A program made the translations under genes and the position numbers. Below the pieces are notes generated by a model. It saw only the letters and a list, made by a program, of their open reading frames with translations, was not told the DNA's origin and made no database searches. A stretch of 64,000 nucleotides of DNA. It comes from Paenibacillus sp. BIHB 4019. GTDB taxonomy: Bacteria > Bacillota > Bacilli > Paenibacillales > Paenibacillaceae. Location of the stretch: the NCBI RefSeq assembly GCF_002741035.1, contig NZ_CP016808.1, positions 4,078,501 through 4,142,500 of the forward strand, given 5' to 3'. Below, piece after piece: positions 42,725 to 52,108 of the stretch. The stretch's first letter is position 1; each line of letters begins with the position of its first letter.

Positions 42725-43567
42725 CTAGAAGATAGGCTGCGTTCGGCGCGCTTGCCTGTCATCTCTGGCACGGTCGATATACTGCTTCAGCGCTATTAAT
42801 TCCTGCGGCAAATGAATGTCGTACGGAACGTCCCAGTTCGCCCACTCCCCGCTTACGAAGCCCTCGTAGTTTGCTTCAAGCAAAACATGGGCAATTTGCA
42901 GAAAATCCAATTCACCCTCGCCAATCGGCTTAAGCTGTTTATCCATTTCGAGAGAAAGCATGGCATCATGAAAATGGACATGCTGGATAGCCGCTCCCAA
43001 ATGCTGCAGCACCTCCATCGGCTCGGCGAAACCTCTCCGCTTCGTATGCAGAACATCCCAAACAGCTGTAATTTGAGGGTCATCTACGTTTTCCAAAAGG
43101 CTTGCAAGGTCGCTAGGCGCAGACCAGTCGTCATGCGTCTCTACACCAATCGTTACTCCGTAATTACGGGCATAGGGGGCTAGCTCTTTAAGCGCATGGG
43201 CGATCGTTATCCGGGTGTCGTCGCGCGAAGCGCCAAGCGGAATTTTACCGCCTGCAACACGAATGACAGGAATGCCGAGATCAGAAGCTAGCCTGATGTT
43301 CGCCTTTGCCGTTTCGAGCTGTTCTGCTGCTTGTTGAGGCAGCGAAAATTTGTTGGTTACCCCCAGACAGCAAATGCGGATGCCGCTATCAGCTGCCAGC
43401 CGTCTCATATGTTCACGCTGCTGGGCGGTTGCGCCAACCTCTGCTCCATGTGCATGCCCTACTCCTGCTCGAAGCTCCACTCCATCATAATGGTAGGTTT
43501 TTGCCACCTCTATGAGTTGGGACAATGTTAAATCAGGACAAGAGAATGAATTAAATGCAAATTTCAT
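42725..43567 (-). CDS. Sugar phosphate isomerase/epimerase-like TIM barrel
   Basis: The 280-residue protein is of the AP-endonuclease-2/xylose-isomerase-like fold, with 'YHYDGVELRAGVGHAHG', 'VETHDDWSAPSDLASLLENV', 'AVWDVLHTKR' and 'HVHFHDAML', which hold the metal-binding Glu, Asp and His residues. It probably isomerises or epimerises a sugar or inositol-type substrate. The start at 43567 is chosen because GGAGGG sits eight bases upstream; the open frame runs 60 nt further. It is divergent from the Btr-like regulator. Confidence 0.85.
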   Translation of the reverse strand: MKFAFNSFSCPDLTLSQLIEVAKTYHYDGVELRAGVGHAHGAEVGATAQQREHMRRLAADSGIRICCLGVTNKFSLPQQAAEQLETAKANIRLASDLGIPVIRVAGGKIPLGASRDDTRITIAHALKELAPYARNYGVTIGVETHDDWSAPSDLASLLENVDDPQITAVWDVLHTKRRGFAEPMEVLQHLGAAIQHVHFHDAMLSLEMDKQLKPIGEGELDFLQIAHVLLEANYEGFVSGEWANWDVPYDIHLPQELIALKQYIDRARDDRQARRTQPIF

Positions 43568-43722
43568 TTCAGCAACCCTCCAATATTTCAAGTATAAAGG
43601 GATAGCGATGATCTCTCCATGAAGCATAGATGTCCTGCTAGCATGGATTATCTTTAGATCCTATGTTACGATACGGACAAAAAACGAAGCATTATTATTC
43701 ATTTTTGGAGGAGCTTTCACTA

Positions 43723-45348
43723 GTGAATGGAGAACAACATGCTTTTTTGAAGCAGATTATAATTGAAATTCCTTTATTTGTTCAAGTGAAGGGCGACCTT
43801 GGACCGGTTATACAGCAGCAGACTGTGCAGCATCAGACGCTATTGGTCGTGGCTGGAGGAAAGGGAGAATTGTTAATCAATCATCAACCGTTCAAGCTGT
43901 CTACTAAAGCGGTGTTTCTTATTCCAGCTGGAGCAGCTATAGAAATTCACAACAGGCAGCGTTATGGCCTGCAGCTGTACCTACTTTCTTTTGAGCTGTT
44001 TCGTCAATCTAAAGCGGATGCCGGGGTTAGACTTTACGAGAAGGATGACCATTTTCCGATTCGCGGGCAACTGCGGCTTGCCAAGCCCGGTCGCGTTTTG
44101 CAAATGGTCAAGCAGCTATACGAGCGGATGATGGTTAAGCAGGAGGGTAACGGGCTTCAAAACAGCTTTGAGCTTCAGCACTTGCTTCAAGAGCTGCTGC
44201 TCCAAGATTCTCTTCATGCTGCGGTTTCAGCTGAACGATCGTTTGACCGTTCAATCAAATATTTGCAAAATGCATTCCATACGGACATTACTTTGGGCAA
44301 TCTTGCCGAGCGGGCAGGATTGAATGCTTCCTACTATTCGTTTCTATTCGCGAAGAAGATGGGGAAAGGCCCGATTGAATATTTGACAGAGCTGCGAATG
44401 AACCGGGCAAAAGAAAGATTGCTGCTGTCTGGCGACAAAATTCAGCAAATTGCGCGAGAGGTAGGCTATAAAGATGAGTTTTATTTTAGCCGACGGTTCA
44501 AGGCGCAGCAGGGCTTGTCTCCCTCAGCTTATAGCAGGCACCATCCTGCCCATATTGTACCGTTGTCGTTTGCCTATACCGACCATCTGTTTGCACTAGG
44601 CATGATCCCTCTAGCAGCCCAGGTTAATGAGCAGTATGCCACGATTTCCGAGCATATCGAGCTGCCGCTTGAACGGCTGCAGTCTTTAAAGCAGTGGCGG
44701 GAGCAGCTGTTGAAGGTTAAACCTGAGCTTATTATATGCAAGGACAATATTTCAGTGGCGATGCGTGAAAATCTTAGCGATGTAGCGCCAATTATCGCCT
44801 TTCCATGGATGGAAATGGATGTATATGGTCATCTTTCGGCCTTGGCAAAGCTGACGAATAAGCAAAAAGCCGCTGAAGAGTGGATGGAACACCATGAGAA
44901 TAAGGCAGCATTAGGACGCAAGAAGGTAGCGGCAATTGCTGGCGGGGCTGCGGTTACCATTTGTGGCTTGTCTGATGGCCAATATCGCATTTATGGAGAC
45001 CGGAATATGGGACATGTTTTTTATCGCTCCTTGCAGCTGAATCCATCCGAGAAGCTGCGCGGGGAAATGGATAAGCATATGCCTGGAACAGGCCTGGATT
45101 GGATGGAAATTGATGCGGGGCAGCTTTGCGAATACGAATCAGATTATTTGATATTCATTGCCAAAACGGAAGCAGACAGGAAGGCCATGCAGCTGCAGCT
45201 TCAGCCAGGCGGCCGATGGTGTTCACATAAGGCTGTGAGAAATAAGCGCGTATTTCAGCTGAATCTGGGCAAATGGGTCGTTTATGCACCGCTCGCGCTC
45301 GACCAGCAGCTGGATGAGGCCGTATCCCTCTTTTTAAATAGTCGCTAG
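43723..45348 (+). CDS. Btr-like AraC regulator with siderophore-binding domain
   Basis: The protein has 541 residues from GTG 43723 (GGAGGAG at 43707-43713); an in-frame ATG at 43663 lacks a ribosome site. A cupin-like N-domain (about 20-140) is followed by an AraC helix-turn-helix pair ('LGNLAERAGLNASYYSFLFA' and 'IQQIAREVGYKDEFYFSRRF'). The C-terminal half (about 275-540) resembles a periplasmic ferric-siderophore binding protein ('PLSFAYTDHLFALGMIPLAA'). This fusion is the layout of B. subtilis Btr, which activates siderophore uptake when bound to ferric bacillibactin. It lies directly before a siderophore importer, its likely target. Confidence 0.9.
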   Translation: MNGEQHAFLKQIIIEIPLFVQVKGDLGPVIQQQTVQHQTLLVVAGGKGELLINHQPFKLSTKAVFLIPAGAAIEIHNRQRYGLQLYLLSFELFRQSKADAGVRLYEKDDHFPIRGQLRLAKPGRVLQMVKQLYERMMVKQEGNGLQNSFELQHLLQELLLQDSLHAAVSAERSFDRSIKYLQNAFHTDITLGNLAERAGLNASYYSFLFAKKMGKGPIEYLTELRMNRAKERLLLSGDKIQQIAREVGYKDEFYFSRRFKAQQGLSPSAYSRHHPAHIVPLSFAYTDHLFALGMIPLAAQVNEQYATISEHIELPLERLQSLKQWREQLLKVKPELIICKDNISVAMRENLSDVAPIIAFPWMEMDVYGHLSALAKLTNKQKAAEEWMEHHENKAALGRKKVAAIAGGAAVTICGLSDGQYRIYGDRNMGHVFYRSLQLNPSEKLRGEMDKHMPGTGLDWMEIDAGQLCEYESDYLIFIAKTEADRKAMQLQLQPGGRWCSHKAVRNKRVFQLNLGKWVVYAPLALDQQLDEAVSLFLNSR

Positions 45349-45429
45349 CAGGACTGCACGGAGCTAAAAAAAATCCATGCTTTAACGGGCGGTCCATGTC
45401 ATGGTGGAATAGGAAAGCAGCATGTATAG

Positions 45430-45448
45430 TAATGATTATCATTATCAT
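45430..45448. promoter_or_regulatory. Fur box before the siderophore importer
   Basis: TAATGATTATCATTATCAT matches the 19-bp Fur consensus at 16 of 19 positions in the best register (45428-45446). It lies about 25 nt before the importer binding-protein start. Confidence 0.88.
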
Positions 45449-45471
45449 CATACTTACAGGAGGCTTTACAC

Positions 45472-46482
45472 ATGAAGTTCAGCAAGAGTGCAGTATATTC
45501 GGTTTTTTTATTGACTATGATCATTTTGATTGTAGGTTGCAGTAACAACGTCAGCACAGCAACACCAGATGGGACAAGCAGCGGATCTGCCCAGAACGCG
45601 GCGGCAACGCTGCAGCCCGACCAAAGGACAATCAAGCATGATATGGGAGAGACTGCTATTCAGGGAGAGCCTGTGAATGTGGTTGTACTGGAAGTCAGCT
45701 TCATCGATCCTCTGCTTGATGCAGGAATAGTGCCGATTGGCGTAGCAGAGGACGGGGATCCTAATCTGATTGTCGCCGATGTTTTAGAGAAAATTAAAGG
45801 TTATACATCGGTCGGCATGCGCGCCCAGCCTAGTCTGGAGGCTATTCGGGCCTTGAAGCCAGATCTAATTATTGCCGAGACAAGCCGGCATAAGGATGTA
45901 TATAAGGAACTTAGCAATATTGCGCCAACGCTTTCTTTTTCCAATACGAACGGCGGGTATGAGGATGTCATTTCCATCGCTGCCTCTATTGGGGATGCTT
46001 TAGGCAAAAGCGCAGAAATGACAAAGGTCATTGAGGAGCATCAAAGCAAGCTGAAGGCAGTACAGGATAAAGCATCAGAGGTGAAGGACAGCATTTTGCT
46101 AATCGGGAATACGGATGGCGAAATTACAGTGCGGACCGCCGACTTTTTTTCGTCGCAGCTGATGAGTAAAATTGGCTTGACCTATGCCCTTTCCCAGAAT
46201 GCCAAATACAGTGCGGTAACGGGAATTAGCGTGAAAATGTCCATTGAGCAATTGCTGGAGGTAGACCCTGATATTATTATTTTAATGTCCGGCAAGGTGG
46301 ACAAAATCGACAGTACAGGTACAAGGCCGATATTCAAGGATGAGCTATGGAATGATCTGAAAGCTGTAAAAACAAATCAAATGTACGATGTAGACCGCTT
46401 CGGCTGGTCGCTGAGACGCAGTATTCAAGGGGCCAATGTCATGCTCGAGCAGATGGAAACTGACATCCTGAAGCTAAAATAA
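45472..46482 (+). CDS. Ferric-siderophore ABC binding lipoprotein
   Basis: The 336-residue protein has a lipoprotein signal with lipobox IVGC and the FepB/FhuD-type fold: 'VVVLEVSFIDPLLDAGIVPI', 'PSLEAIRALKPDLIIAETSR' and 'QLLEVDPDIIILMSG'. It captures a ferric siderophore on the outer membrane face and passes it to the two permeases that follow. AGGAGG precedes the ATG. Iron control is indicated by the Fur box, and activation by the upstream Btr-like protein is likely. Confidence 0.93.
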   Translation: MKFSKSAVYSVFLLTMIILIVGCSNNVSTATPDGTSSGSAQNAAATLQPDQRTIKHDMGETAIQGEPVNVVVLEVSFIDPLLDAGIVPIGVAEDGDPNLIVADVLEKIKGYTSVGMRAQPSLEAIRALKPDLIIAETSRHKDVYKELSNIAPTLSFSNTNGGYEDVISIAASIGDALGKSAEMTKVIEEHQSKLKAVQDKASEVKDSILLIGNTDGEITVRTADFFSSQLMSKIGLTYALSQNAKYSAVTGISVKMSIEQLLEVDPDIIILMSGKVDKIDSTGTRPIFKDELWNDLKAVKTNQMYDVDRFGWSLRRSIQGANVMLEQMETDILKLK

Positions 46483-46486
46483 GGAA

Positions 46487-47488
46487 ATGACAAACCCGTT
46501 CAGAATAGCCGCATGGGGAACTGCGGCTGCTATGCTGCTGATTGCAATGGTTCTATCAGTATCGCTCGGCTCCACCATATTTTCCGTTTCCATGATAGTG
46601 GATTCAATCTTTCATTTTGACGGTTCTAGGGATCACATTATATTGCGTAATGTGCGGTTTCCCCGAACGATTGTAACCGTATTGGCCGGAGCAAATTTGG
46701 CAGTCGCAGGGGCACTCATGCAGGCCATAACGAGAAATGTGCTGGCATCCCCAGGTATTTTCGGCATTAACTCTGGTGCAGCTGCGGTTGCCGTGTTGCT
46801 TATGGTCATATATCCACAGGTAACGAGCAGCAATCTGGTATTCGCGGCATTTGTTGGCGGAGCCTGCGCAGCATTGATTGTTTACGCGATGGCTACGGCA
46901 TTTAAGCAAACCCATATGGCTGTTCATTTGGCCCTTACTGGCGTTGCCATACAGGCGATGCTCTCCGCTTTTACACAGACGATTATTATGTTCAATGAAA
47001 TCCAGCTGGATCGCATTTTGTTCTGGCTGGCAGGCTCGGTATCGTCACGTAAATGGGAGCACGCGGCCGTGCTGTTAAAGTGGAGCATACCTGCCTTGCT
47101 GGTCGCATTCACACTTGGCCGATCAGCGTCTGTTCTTAGTTTGGGGGACAGTCTTGCCAAAGGGCTCGGTCAACGGCTTGCTTTAGCGCGCGGCCTGATG
47201 GCGCTTATCGTTATTGTGCTAGCTGGGGTTACCGTATCCGTTACAGGGCCGATTGGATTTGTCGGTCTAATCGTGCCCCATATCGCGAGGCAGCTGACAG
47301 GCCTTGATTATCGGTCAGTTCTTCCTTTGTCAGCTTTATGTGGAGCGCTCTTGCTGCTGCTGGCAGATTTATTATCCCGCTACATTGTTTTTCCTTACGA
47401 AACGCCTGTAGGCATCGTAACAGCTTTGATTGGTACGCCATTCTTCATTTATCTGGCAAGAAGGCGCAAGAAGGAGGCAAAGATATGA
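46487..47488 (+). CDS. FecCD-family siderophore permease 1
   Basis: The 333-residue BtuC/FecCD permease has about ten membrane helices, 'ILRNVRFPRTIVTVLAGANL' near the N-terminus, 'GPIGFVGLIVPHIAR' and the C-terminal 'ETPVGIVTALIGTPFFIYL'. It starts four bases after the binding-protein stop and overlaps the next permease by ATGA, so translation is coupled. Confidence 0.93.
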   Translation: MTNPFRIAAWGTAAAMLLIAMVLSVSLGSTIFSVSMIVDSIFHFDGSRDHIILRNVRFPRTIVTVLAGANLAVAGALMQAITRNVLASPGIFGINSGAAAVAVLLMVIYPQVTSSNLVFAAFVGGACAALIVYAMATAFKQTHMAVHLALTGVAIQAMLSAFTQTIIMFNEIQLDRILFWLAGSVSSRKWEHAAVLLKWSIPALLVAFTLGRSASVLSLGDSLAKGLGQRLALARGLMALIVIVLAGVTVSVTGPIGFVGLIVPHIARQLTGLDYRSVLPLSALCGALLLLLADLLSRYIVFPYETPVGIVTALIGTPFFIYLARRRKKEAKI

Positions 47489-48483
47489 AGACGCTTGTTT
47501 TCAAGTTGCTCTGGCTGCCTGCGGTTCTTGCTTGTATTACGCTGCTGCTGATATTGCTGAATATAGCTGTTGGTGATACTCCTATAAGCATGGGGGAGAT
47601 AATGAAAATCATGTTTGGCAGGGGGGATGCGGAAGCCAGCTATGTTATTTGGCAATATCGCATGCCGCGCTTGCTTCTGGCTCTGCTCGTAGGAGCCAGC
47701 TTGGCCGTCTCGGGGGTCATTGTACAGGCTGTTATGAGAAATCCGCTTGCCGCTCCAGACACATTAGGAATTACGGGAGGAGCTGGCTTGGCAGCAGTGG
47801 CTATTACTCTCCTTATGCCGCTTTCAGCTCCACTCGTATTAACCATTTCTGCTTTCATAGGGGGGCTTGCAGCTGCTGCTGCGGTATATATGCTCGCTTA
47901 TCGCACGGGAATTATTCCTGTACGCTTAATGCTAGTCGGCATTGCAATAAGTGCTTTTTGCGCATCTGCTGTTCAGCTTTTGGTTACAAGGGGATTTCCG
48001 AATGTCAGCTCGGCTTTAATTTGGCTAAGCGGGAGCCTTTGGGGCAGAAGCTGGGAGCAGGTTTCACACCTGCTGCCTTGGGTTGTGATTTTAGTTCCGC
48101 TAGCTTGGATATTATCAATTCGGATGGATATTATTCGGATCGGCGATTTAATTGGCAAAGGACTCGGCTTACGGATTGAAGCCAATCGGCTGCTGCTGCT
48201 CAGCATTGCCATTTTTCTGGCTGGGGCTGCAGTATCGGCTGTCGGAACGATTGGCTTCGTCGGTCTAATTACGCCACATCTTGCGAGGCGGCTTGTTGGT
48301 GCCCGGCACCGCGTTCTTATCCCCGTAGCCGCTCTTCTGGGCGGGCAGCTTGTATTATTGGCTGATTTGCTAGGCAGAGCCATTAAGCCTCCGCTAGAAA
48401 TTCCCGCAGGCCTTATTGTGGCTATGATTGGCGGACCGTATTTTCTATTTTTATTATGGAAACAAAGCAGGCTAACTTCTTGA
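47485..48483 (+). CDS. FecCD-family siderophore permease 2
   Basis: The 332-residue FecCD permease has 'QYRMPRLLLALLVGASLAVS', 'GTIGFVGLITPHLARRLVG' and 'EIPAGLIVAMIGGPYFLFLL'. The start at 47485 overlaps the preceding stop and has AAGGAGG upstream; the longer frame inside the previous gene is rejected. It pairs with permease 1. No ATPase gene follows, so a shared FhuC/YusV-type ATPase elsewhere would be needed. Confidence 0.93.
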   Translation: MKTLVFKLLWLPAVLACITLLLILLNIAVGDTPISMGEIMKIMFGRGDAEASYVIWQYRMPRLLLALLVGASLAVSGVIVQAVMRNPLAAPDTLGITGGAGLAAVAITLLMPLSAPLVLTISAFIGGLAAAAAVYMLAYRTGIIPVRLMLVGIAISAFCASAVQLLVTRGFPNVSSALIWLSGSLWGRSWEQVSHLLPWVVILVPLAWILSIRMDIIRIGDLIGKGLGLRIEANRLLLLSIAIFLAGAAVSAVGTIGFVGLITPHLARRLVGARHRVLIPVAALLGGQLVLLADLLGRAIKPPLEIPAGLIVAMIGGPYFLFLLWKQSRLTS

Positions 48484-48497
48484 TGTTGGAGGGCGAA

Positions 48498-48695
48498 TTA
48501 TATAAAATAAGCGATGATCGCGCCAATACCTGCAAGCGTGCACAAAACGCCTCCGAGTCTTGTTGAGATAAGATATAGGCTTGACGCCTCTGTGCCGTCA
48601 TTTGATTTCCAGCTCTCGGTCAGTGTCCATACGAAAGCAGGTTGCACCACTAATAATAAACCAATGCAGATGAGTATAATTCCAATAAAAAGCAT
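48498..48695 (-). CDS. Small two-helix membrane protein, DUF6199-like
   Basis: The 65-residue protein has two membrane helices around 'FVWTLTESWKSNDGTEASSL', a pattern I associate with the DUF6199 family of unknown function. The ATG at 48695 has AAGGAG about ten bases upstream; a GTG two codons earlier is too close to that site. It converges on the siderophore permease gene. Confidence 0.75.
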   Translation of the reverse strand: MLFIGIILICIGLLLVVQPAFVWTLTESWKSNDGTEASSLYLISTRLGGVLCTLAGIGAIIAYFI

Positions 48696-48770
48696 ATGCA
48701 CGCTTCTCCTTCAAAGATGAGTATAGTTTTATAATAACATGATTGATGACCAGAACCGTAATAGTTTAGT

Positions 48771-48816
48771 AAAAAAAGCCTGCTCCTTCCGCGTTCGGAT
48801 AGGAGCAGGCTTTTTT
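48771..48816. terminator. Bidirectional terminator
   Basis: AAAAAAGCCTGCTCC pairs with GGAGCAGGCTTTTTT. It lies after the minus-strand dehydrogenase cluster and upstream of the small membrane protein gene. Confidence 0.9.
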
Positions 48817-48846
48817 ATAGATTTGGCTTTATGAAGCAGCTAGCTA

Positions 48847-49929
48847 TTACAAATAAACGGCTTTTCCTGTGCGAGCGGACTCATAAATGGCTTCCAAAAT
48901 TTGCGACACGACATAGGCTTGCTCTGGCGTTACGACCGGATCAGTATCATCTTCAATCGCTTTCAGCCACATTCTCATTTCCAGATCGGAGTCGCGGCCG
49001 GAATCTGCACCGTCAAAGAAAGCGACTCCGCCTGATTTCAGCTCAATATCAGTTGTATAAAGACGGCTGTGATTTTCGCCATTGATGCGCAGTCCGCCTT
49101 TCATGTCTGCTCCGCCTTCTGTTCCGGACAGCGAGCATTTTGCTTCGTCAATATCCAGTGTGTTCAGCGCCCAGCTGGACTCAAGGGAAATCGTCGCGCC
49201 GTTTTCCATGACGATCATGCCGAAAGCGGAATCTTCAACAGTAAACTTGGCAGGGTCCCAAGGGCCCCAAGCGTTGGCTGCATTTTCACGCTGCGACAGC
49301 TTGTGGTAAGCCGTTCCAAGCACAACCTTCGGCTTGTAGTTGTCCATCATCCACAGCGTCAAATCCAGCGCGTGAGTACCGATATCGATTAGCGGGCCGC
49401 CGCCTTGTTTTTCTTCATCAAGGAATACGCCCCATGTTGGCACAGCGCGGCGACGGATCGCATGTGCTTTTGCGTAATACACCTCGCCCAGCTCGCCATT
49501 TGCACAAATTTTCTTCAGCTGCTGGCTGTCTGGACGGAAACGGTTATTGTAGCCGATCGTCAATTTTTTGCCAGTACGGCGAGCGGTTTCCATCATGAGC
49601 TTCGCATCTGCTGCTGTTTTCGCCATTGGCTTCTCGCACATCACATGCTTGCCCGCTTCCAGCGCAGCAATTGCGATGACAGCATGGGAGTCATTTGGCG
49701 TACAGACGTGAACGATTTCAATAGTTTCGTCCTTCAACAGCTCAGTGTAGTCCGTGTATACGCGAGCGCCTTCCGCGCCATATTTCGCGGCAGCCTCCTG
49801 TGCGCGATGCTCTTCAATGTCGCAGAAAGCGACGATTTGCACGCTTTTAATCGTGCTAAGGCTTGGCAAATGCTTGCCGTTGGCGATACCGCCGCAGCCG
49901 ATAATCGCAATACGATGAGTTGTAGACAT
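48847..49929 (-). CDS. Gfo/Idh/MocA-family dehydrogenase (third of cluster)
   Basis: The 360-residue NAD(P)-dependent sugar dehydrogenase has the Rossmann motif 'GCGGIANGKHLPSL', the family motif EKPMAK near residue 98, and 'GGGPLIDIGTHALDLTLWMM' with the catalytic Asp/His region. AAGGAGG precedes the ATG. It is read after a second dehydrogenase gene (67-nt gap) and ends at a strong terminator. The exact sugar or cyclitol is unknown. Confidence 0.9.
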   Translation of the reverse strand: MSTTHRIAIIGCGGIANGKHLPSLSTIKSVQIVAFCDIEEHRAQEAAAKYGAEGARVYTDYTELLKDETIEIVHVCTPNDSHAVIAIAALEAGKHVMCEKPMAKTAADAKLMMETARRTGKKLTIGYNNRFRPDSQQLKKICANGELGEVYYAKAHAIRRRAVPTWGVFLDEEKQGGGPLIDIGTHALDLTLWMMDNYKPKVVLGTAYHKLSQRENAANAWGPWDPAKFTVEDSAFGMIVMENGATISLESSWALNTLDIDEAKCSLSGTEGGADMKGGLRINGENHSRLYTTDIELKSGGVAFFDGADSGRDSDLEMRMWLKAIEDDTDPVVTPEQAYVVSQILEAIYESARTGKAVYL

Positions 49930-49996
49930 AATAAAATCCTCCTTGAATTTTAGGTTGCAACGCTTTCACGCAGCGAATTTCCATTGTAACAGGCTC

Positions 49997-51088
49997 TTAC
50001 GCAAACGGGGAAGGCAAAAAGATATCGACTTCCTTTTTCGTCTGAGCAGAACGGATAATGCCATCAATAACAGCTTGATTGCGCACGATTTGGCTGCCCG
50101 GGATAGGGGCAGGTCTTCCGTCGCGCACCGCTTCGGCAAAGTCCCACACCTTGGCATGGAATAGATCTGTTTGGTGCTGAATAACCGGAATCGGGCTTTC
50201 CGTATGATGTCCCTGTACATCATGGAACATCGTGATGGAGCCTACACTGCCATCGAATACGCCGCTCCAAGGGCCGGAGCCGGAAGGCGTAACCTTGAGC
50301 CCGGCATTGGTACCGAGAAAGAGGGCGGCGCCGAGCGAGTCCATATGCATCGCCCAGGAAATTTTGAAATTAAGCACAATATCGCCTTCGAAACGGATCA
50401 TCGCCACGCCGAAATCCTCGACATCAAACTTATCCGCTTCCTTATGGTACAGCGGGTTCGTGCCAAAATGGTTAGACGTAAACGCCGATACCGTCAGCGG
50501 CTTTGGATAGCCGAGCGCATTCATCGCCATATCGAGCGAATAGCAGCCGATGTCAGCCATTGCGCCAGCTCCAGCGATATCCTTGCGGATAAAGGTTCCG
50601 CCTGGCATGCCGCGGCGGCGTCCGCCTCCGGTTTCTACATAATACACTTTGCCGAGCTCGCCGGACGAGATCAGGTCGCGAATGATCGCCATATTCGGGT
50701 CATAGCGCGGCTGGAAGCCGATGTTGAGCATATTGCCCGTTTTGAGCGCTGTCTCCGCCATCGTCACCGCTTCTTCAAGCGTGACCGACATCGGTTTTTC
50801 CAGCATAACATGCTTGCCTGCATTTAGCGCATCAACCGTCGTTTGAAAATGGGCCACATTTGGCGTGCAAATGCTGACGCCATCTAGCTCTGTGTCGAGC
50901 AATTGACGGTAATCCTCATAGGCCGCCGCATGGGGCAGTTCCCAGTGCTCGATAAATTGCTTGGCGCGGCCCGGAATAATATCCGCGACAGCGGCAACTT
51001 CTACGCCAAGCATTTGCTTATACGCTCTGGCGTGGGCGCCTGCAATGCCGCCGCTGCCGATAATTCCGATTTTTAGCGTCTTGGACAT
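49997..51088 (-). CDS. Gfo/Idh/MocA-family dehydrogenase (second of cluster)
   Basis: The 363-residue protein has 'GIIGSGGIAGAHARAYKQML', 'EKPMSVTLEEAV' and 'AGAMADIGCYSLDMAMNALG'. The start at 51088 gives a standard N-terminus; an ATG 12 bases earlier lies on top of the AAAGG site. It follows the AraC gene by 18 nt on the same strand, so regulator and enzyme are probably cotranscribed. Confidence 0.9.
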   Translation of the reverse strand: MSKTLKIGIIGSGGIAGAHARAYKQMLGVEVAAVADIIPGRAKQFIEHWELPHAAAYEDYRQLLDTELDGVSICTPNVAHFQTTVDALNAGKHVMLEKPMSVTLEEAVTMAETALKTGNMLNIGFQPRYDPNMAIIRDLISSGELGKVYYVETGGGRRRGMPGGTFIRKDIAGAGAMADIGCYSLDMAMNALGYPKPLTVSAFTSNHFGTNPLYHKEADKFDVEDFGVAMIRFEGDIVLNFKISWAMHMDSLGAALFLGTNAGLKVTPSGSGPWSGVFDGSVGSITMFHDVQGHHTESPIPVIQHQTDLFHAKVWDFAEAVRDGRPAPIPGSQIVRNQAVIDGIIRSAQTKKEVDIFLPSPFA

Positions 51089-51106
51089 GGGGAGTATCAT
51101 CCTTTA

Positions 51107-52075
51107 CTACATGATGGTCATCTGCTGCGCGCGGTATTCAGAAGGGGTCATATCAAAACGTTTGCGAAACACCGCATGCAAATAGTTGGCATTGGCAAAA
51201 CCCGTTTGCTGGGCGATTTTTTCAATCGACTGCGTGCTTTCGGCAAGCGCATGGCATACCGCCTTGAGGCGCATGTTTTCGAGCGTGGCACTGAAGGACT
51301 GGCCGTCCCCGGCCTCCTTGAACACCCGCTGAATATGCCGCGAGCTTAAATTCAGCTTGTCGGCTACGTCCTCAAGCGTGACCTCGCCAGAGTAGTTGGC
51401 CTGTATATATTCCATCGCGAGACGATAGCGGTAAGCCTTCATATCCCGGGTGGGTAAGTGGGCCTGCTCCGGCTCCTTCACCGTGTCATAAGCGCGCACT
51501 GCGCGAAGCAATATTTGAATGACATTTTGTCTAATTGTCGTATAGCTGCCCGTGTAATGCCGCGAGCAAGCTTCATAAGCTTCCAGAAACAGAGGCATAG
51601 CCTGATGCACATCATCGGCCGGAAACAGCGGCAGCGTGCGAAGCTTGCTGATGCAATCATCGGCCTCGGCAATTTCCCAATCATCCGCTTCCGTAACAGG
51701 GGAAGGGCCGGGCTGCAATCTGCGATCGATAATATCGACATGCAGACACAGCTCATCCATAATGTCATCCGGGCTTGCCTCCTGATAATGCAGCACATCA
51801 GGTCCAGTCAAATAAAACATGCCTTCGTTCAGCGCATACGGCATATCGACCAGAATAACGGTCCCCTTGCCCTGCGGTATAAAATGAAACTCGAACTCGG
51901 CATGCTTGTGAAAGTTGACGATTTTGCCGGGAAGAAACTGGGTCAGGTGAAAACGCAGCACATGTATATCGTAATAGCCCCAGCGGATGCGAAGATCAAG
52001 CCTCTCGAGCGCATCCTGGCGCTCACGCATCACTTCATATGGAAAAGGTTGCAATCGCGCCAAACCTCCCTTCAA
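51107..52075 (-). CDS. AraC-family regulator within the dehydrogenase cluster
   Basis: The protein has up to 322 residues: an N-terminal cupin ('FHKHAEFEFHFIPQGKGTVI') and a C-terminal helix-turn-helix pair ('LEDVADKLNLSSRHIQRVFK' and 'IEKIAQQTGFANANYLHAVF'). The start is uncertain: TTG at 52075, or TTG at 52054 with GGAGG ten bases upstream. It lies between dehydrogenase genes on the same strand and probably controls them in response to a sugar. Confidence 0.88.
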   Translation of the reverse strand: MKGGLARLQPFPYEVMRERQDALERLDLRIRWGYYDIHVLRFHLTQFLPGKIVNFHKHAEFEFHFIPQGKGTVILVDMPYALNEGMFYLTGPDVLHYQEASPDDIMDELCLHVDIIDRRLQPGPSPVTEADDWEIAEADDCISKLRTLPLFPADDVHQAMPLFLEAYEACSRHYTGSYTTIRQNVIQILLRAVRAYDTVKEPEQAHLPTRDMKAYRYRLAMEYIQANYSGEVTLEDVADKLNLSSRHIQRVFKEAGDGQSFSATLENMRLKAVCHALAESTQSIEKIAQQTGFANANYLHAVFRKRFDMTPSEYRAQQMTIM

Positions 52076-52108
52076 GCCGTTTTTGTTGAAAAATAATCCA
52101 GTAGTCTA

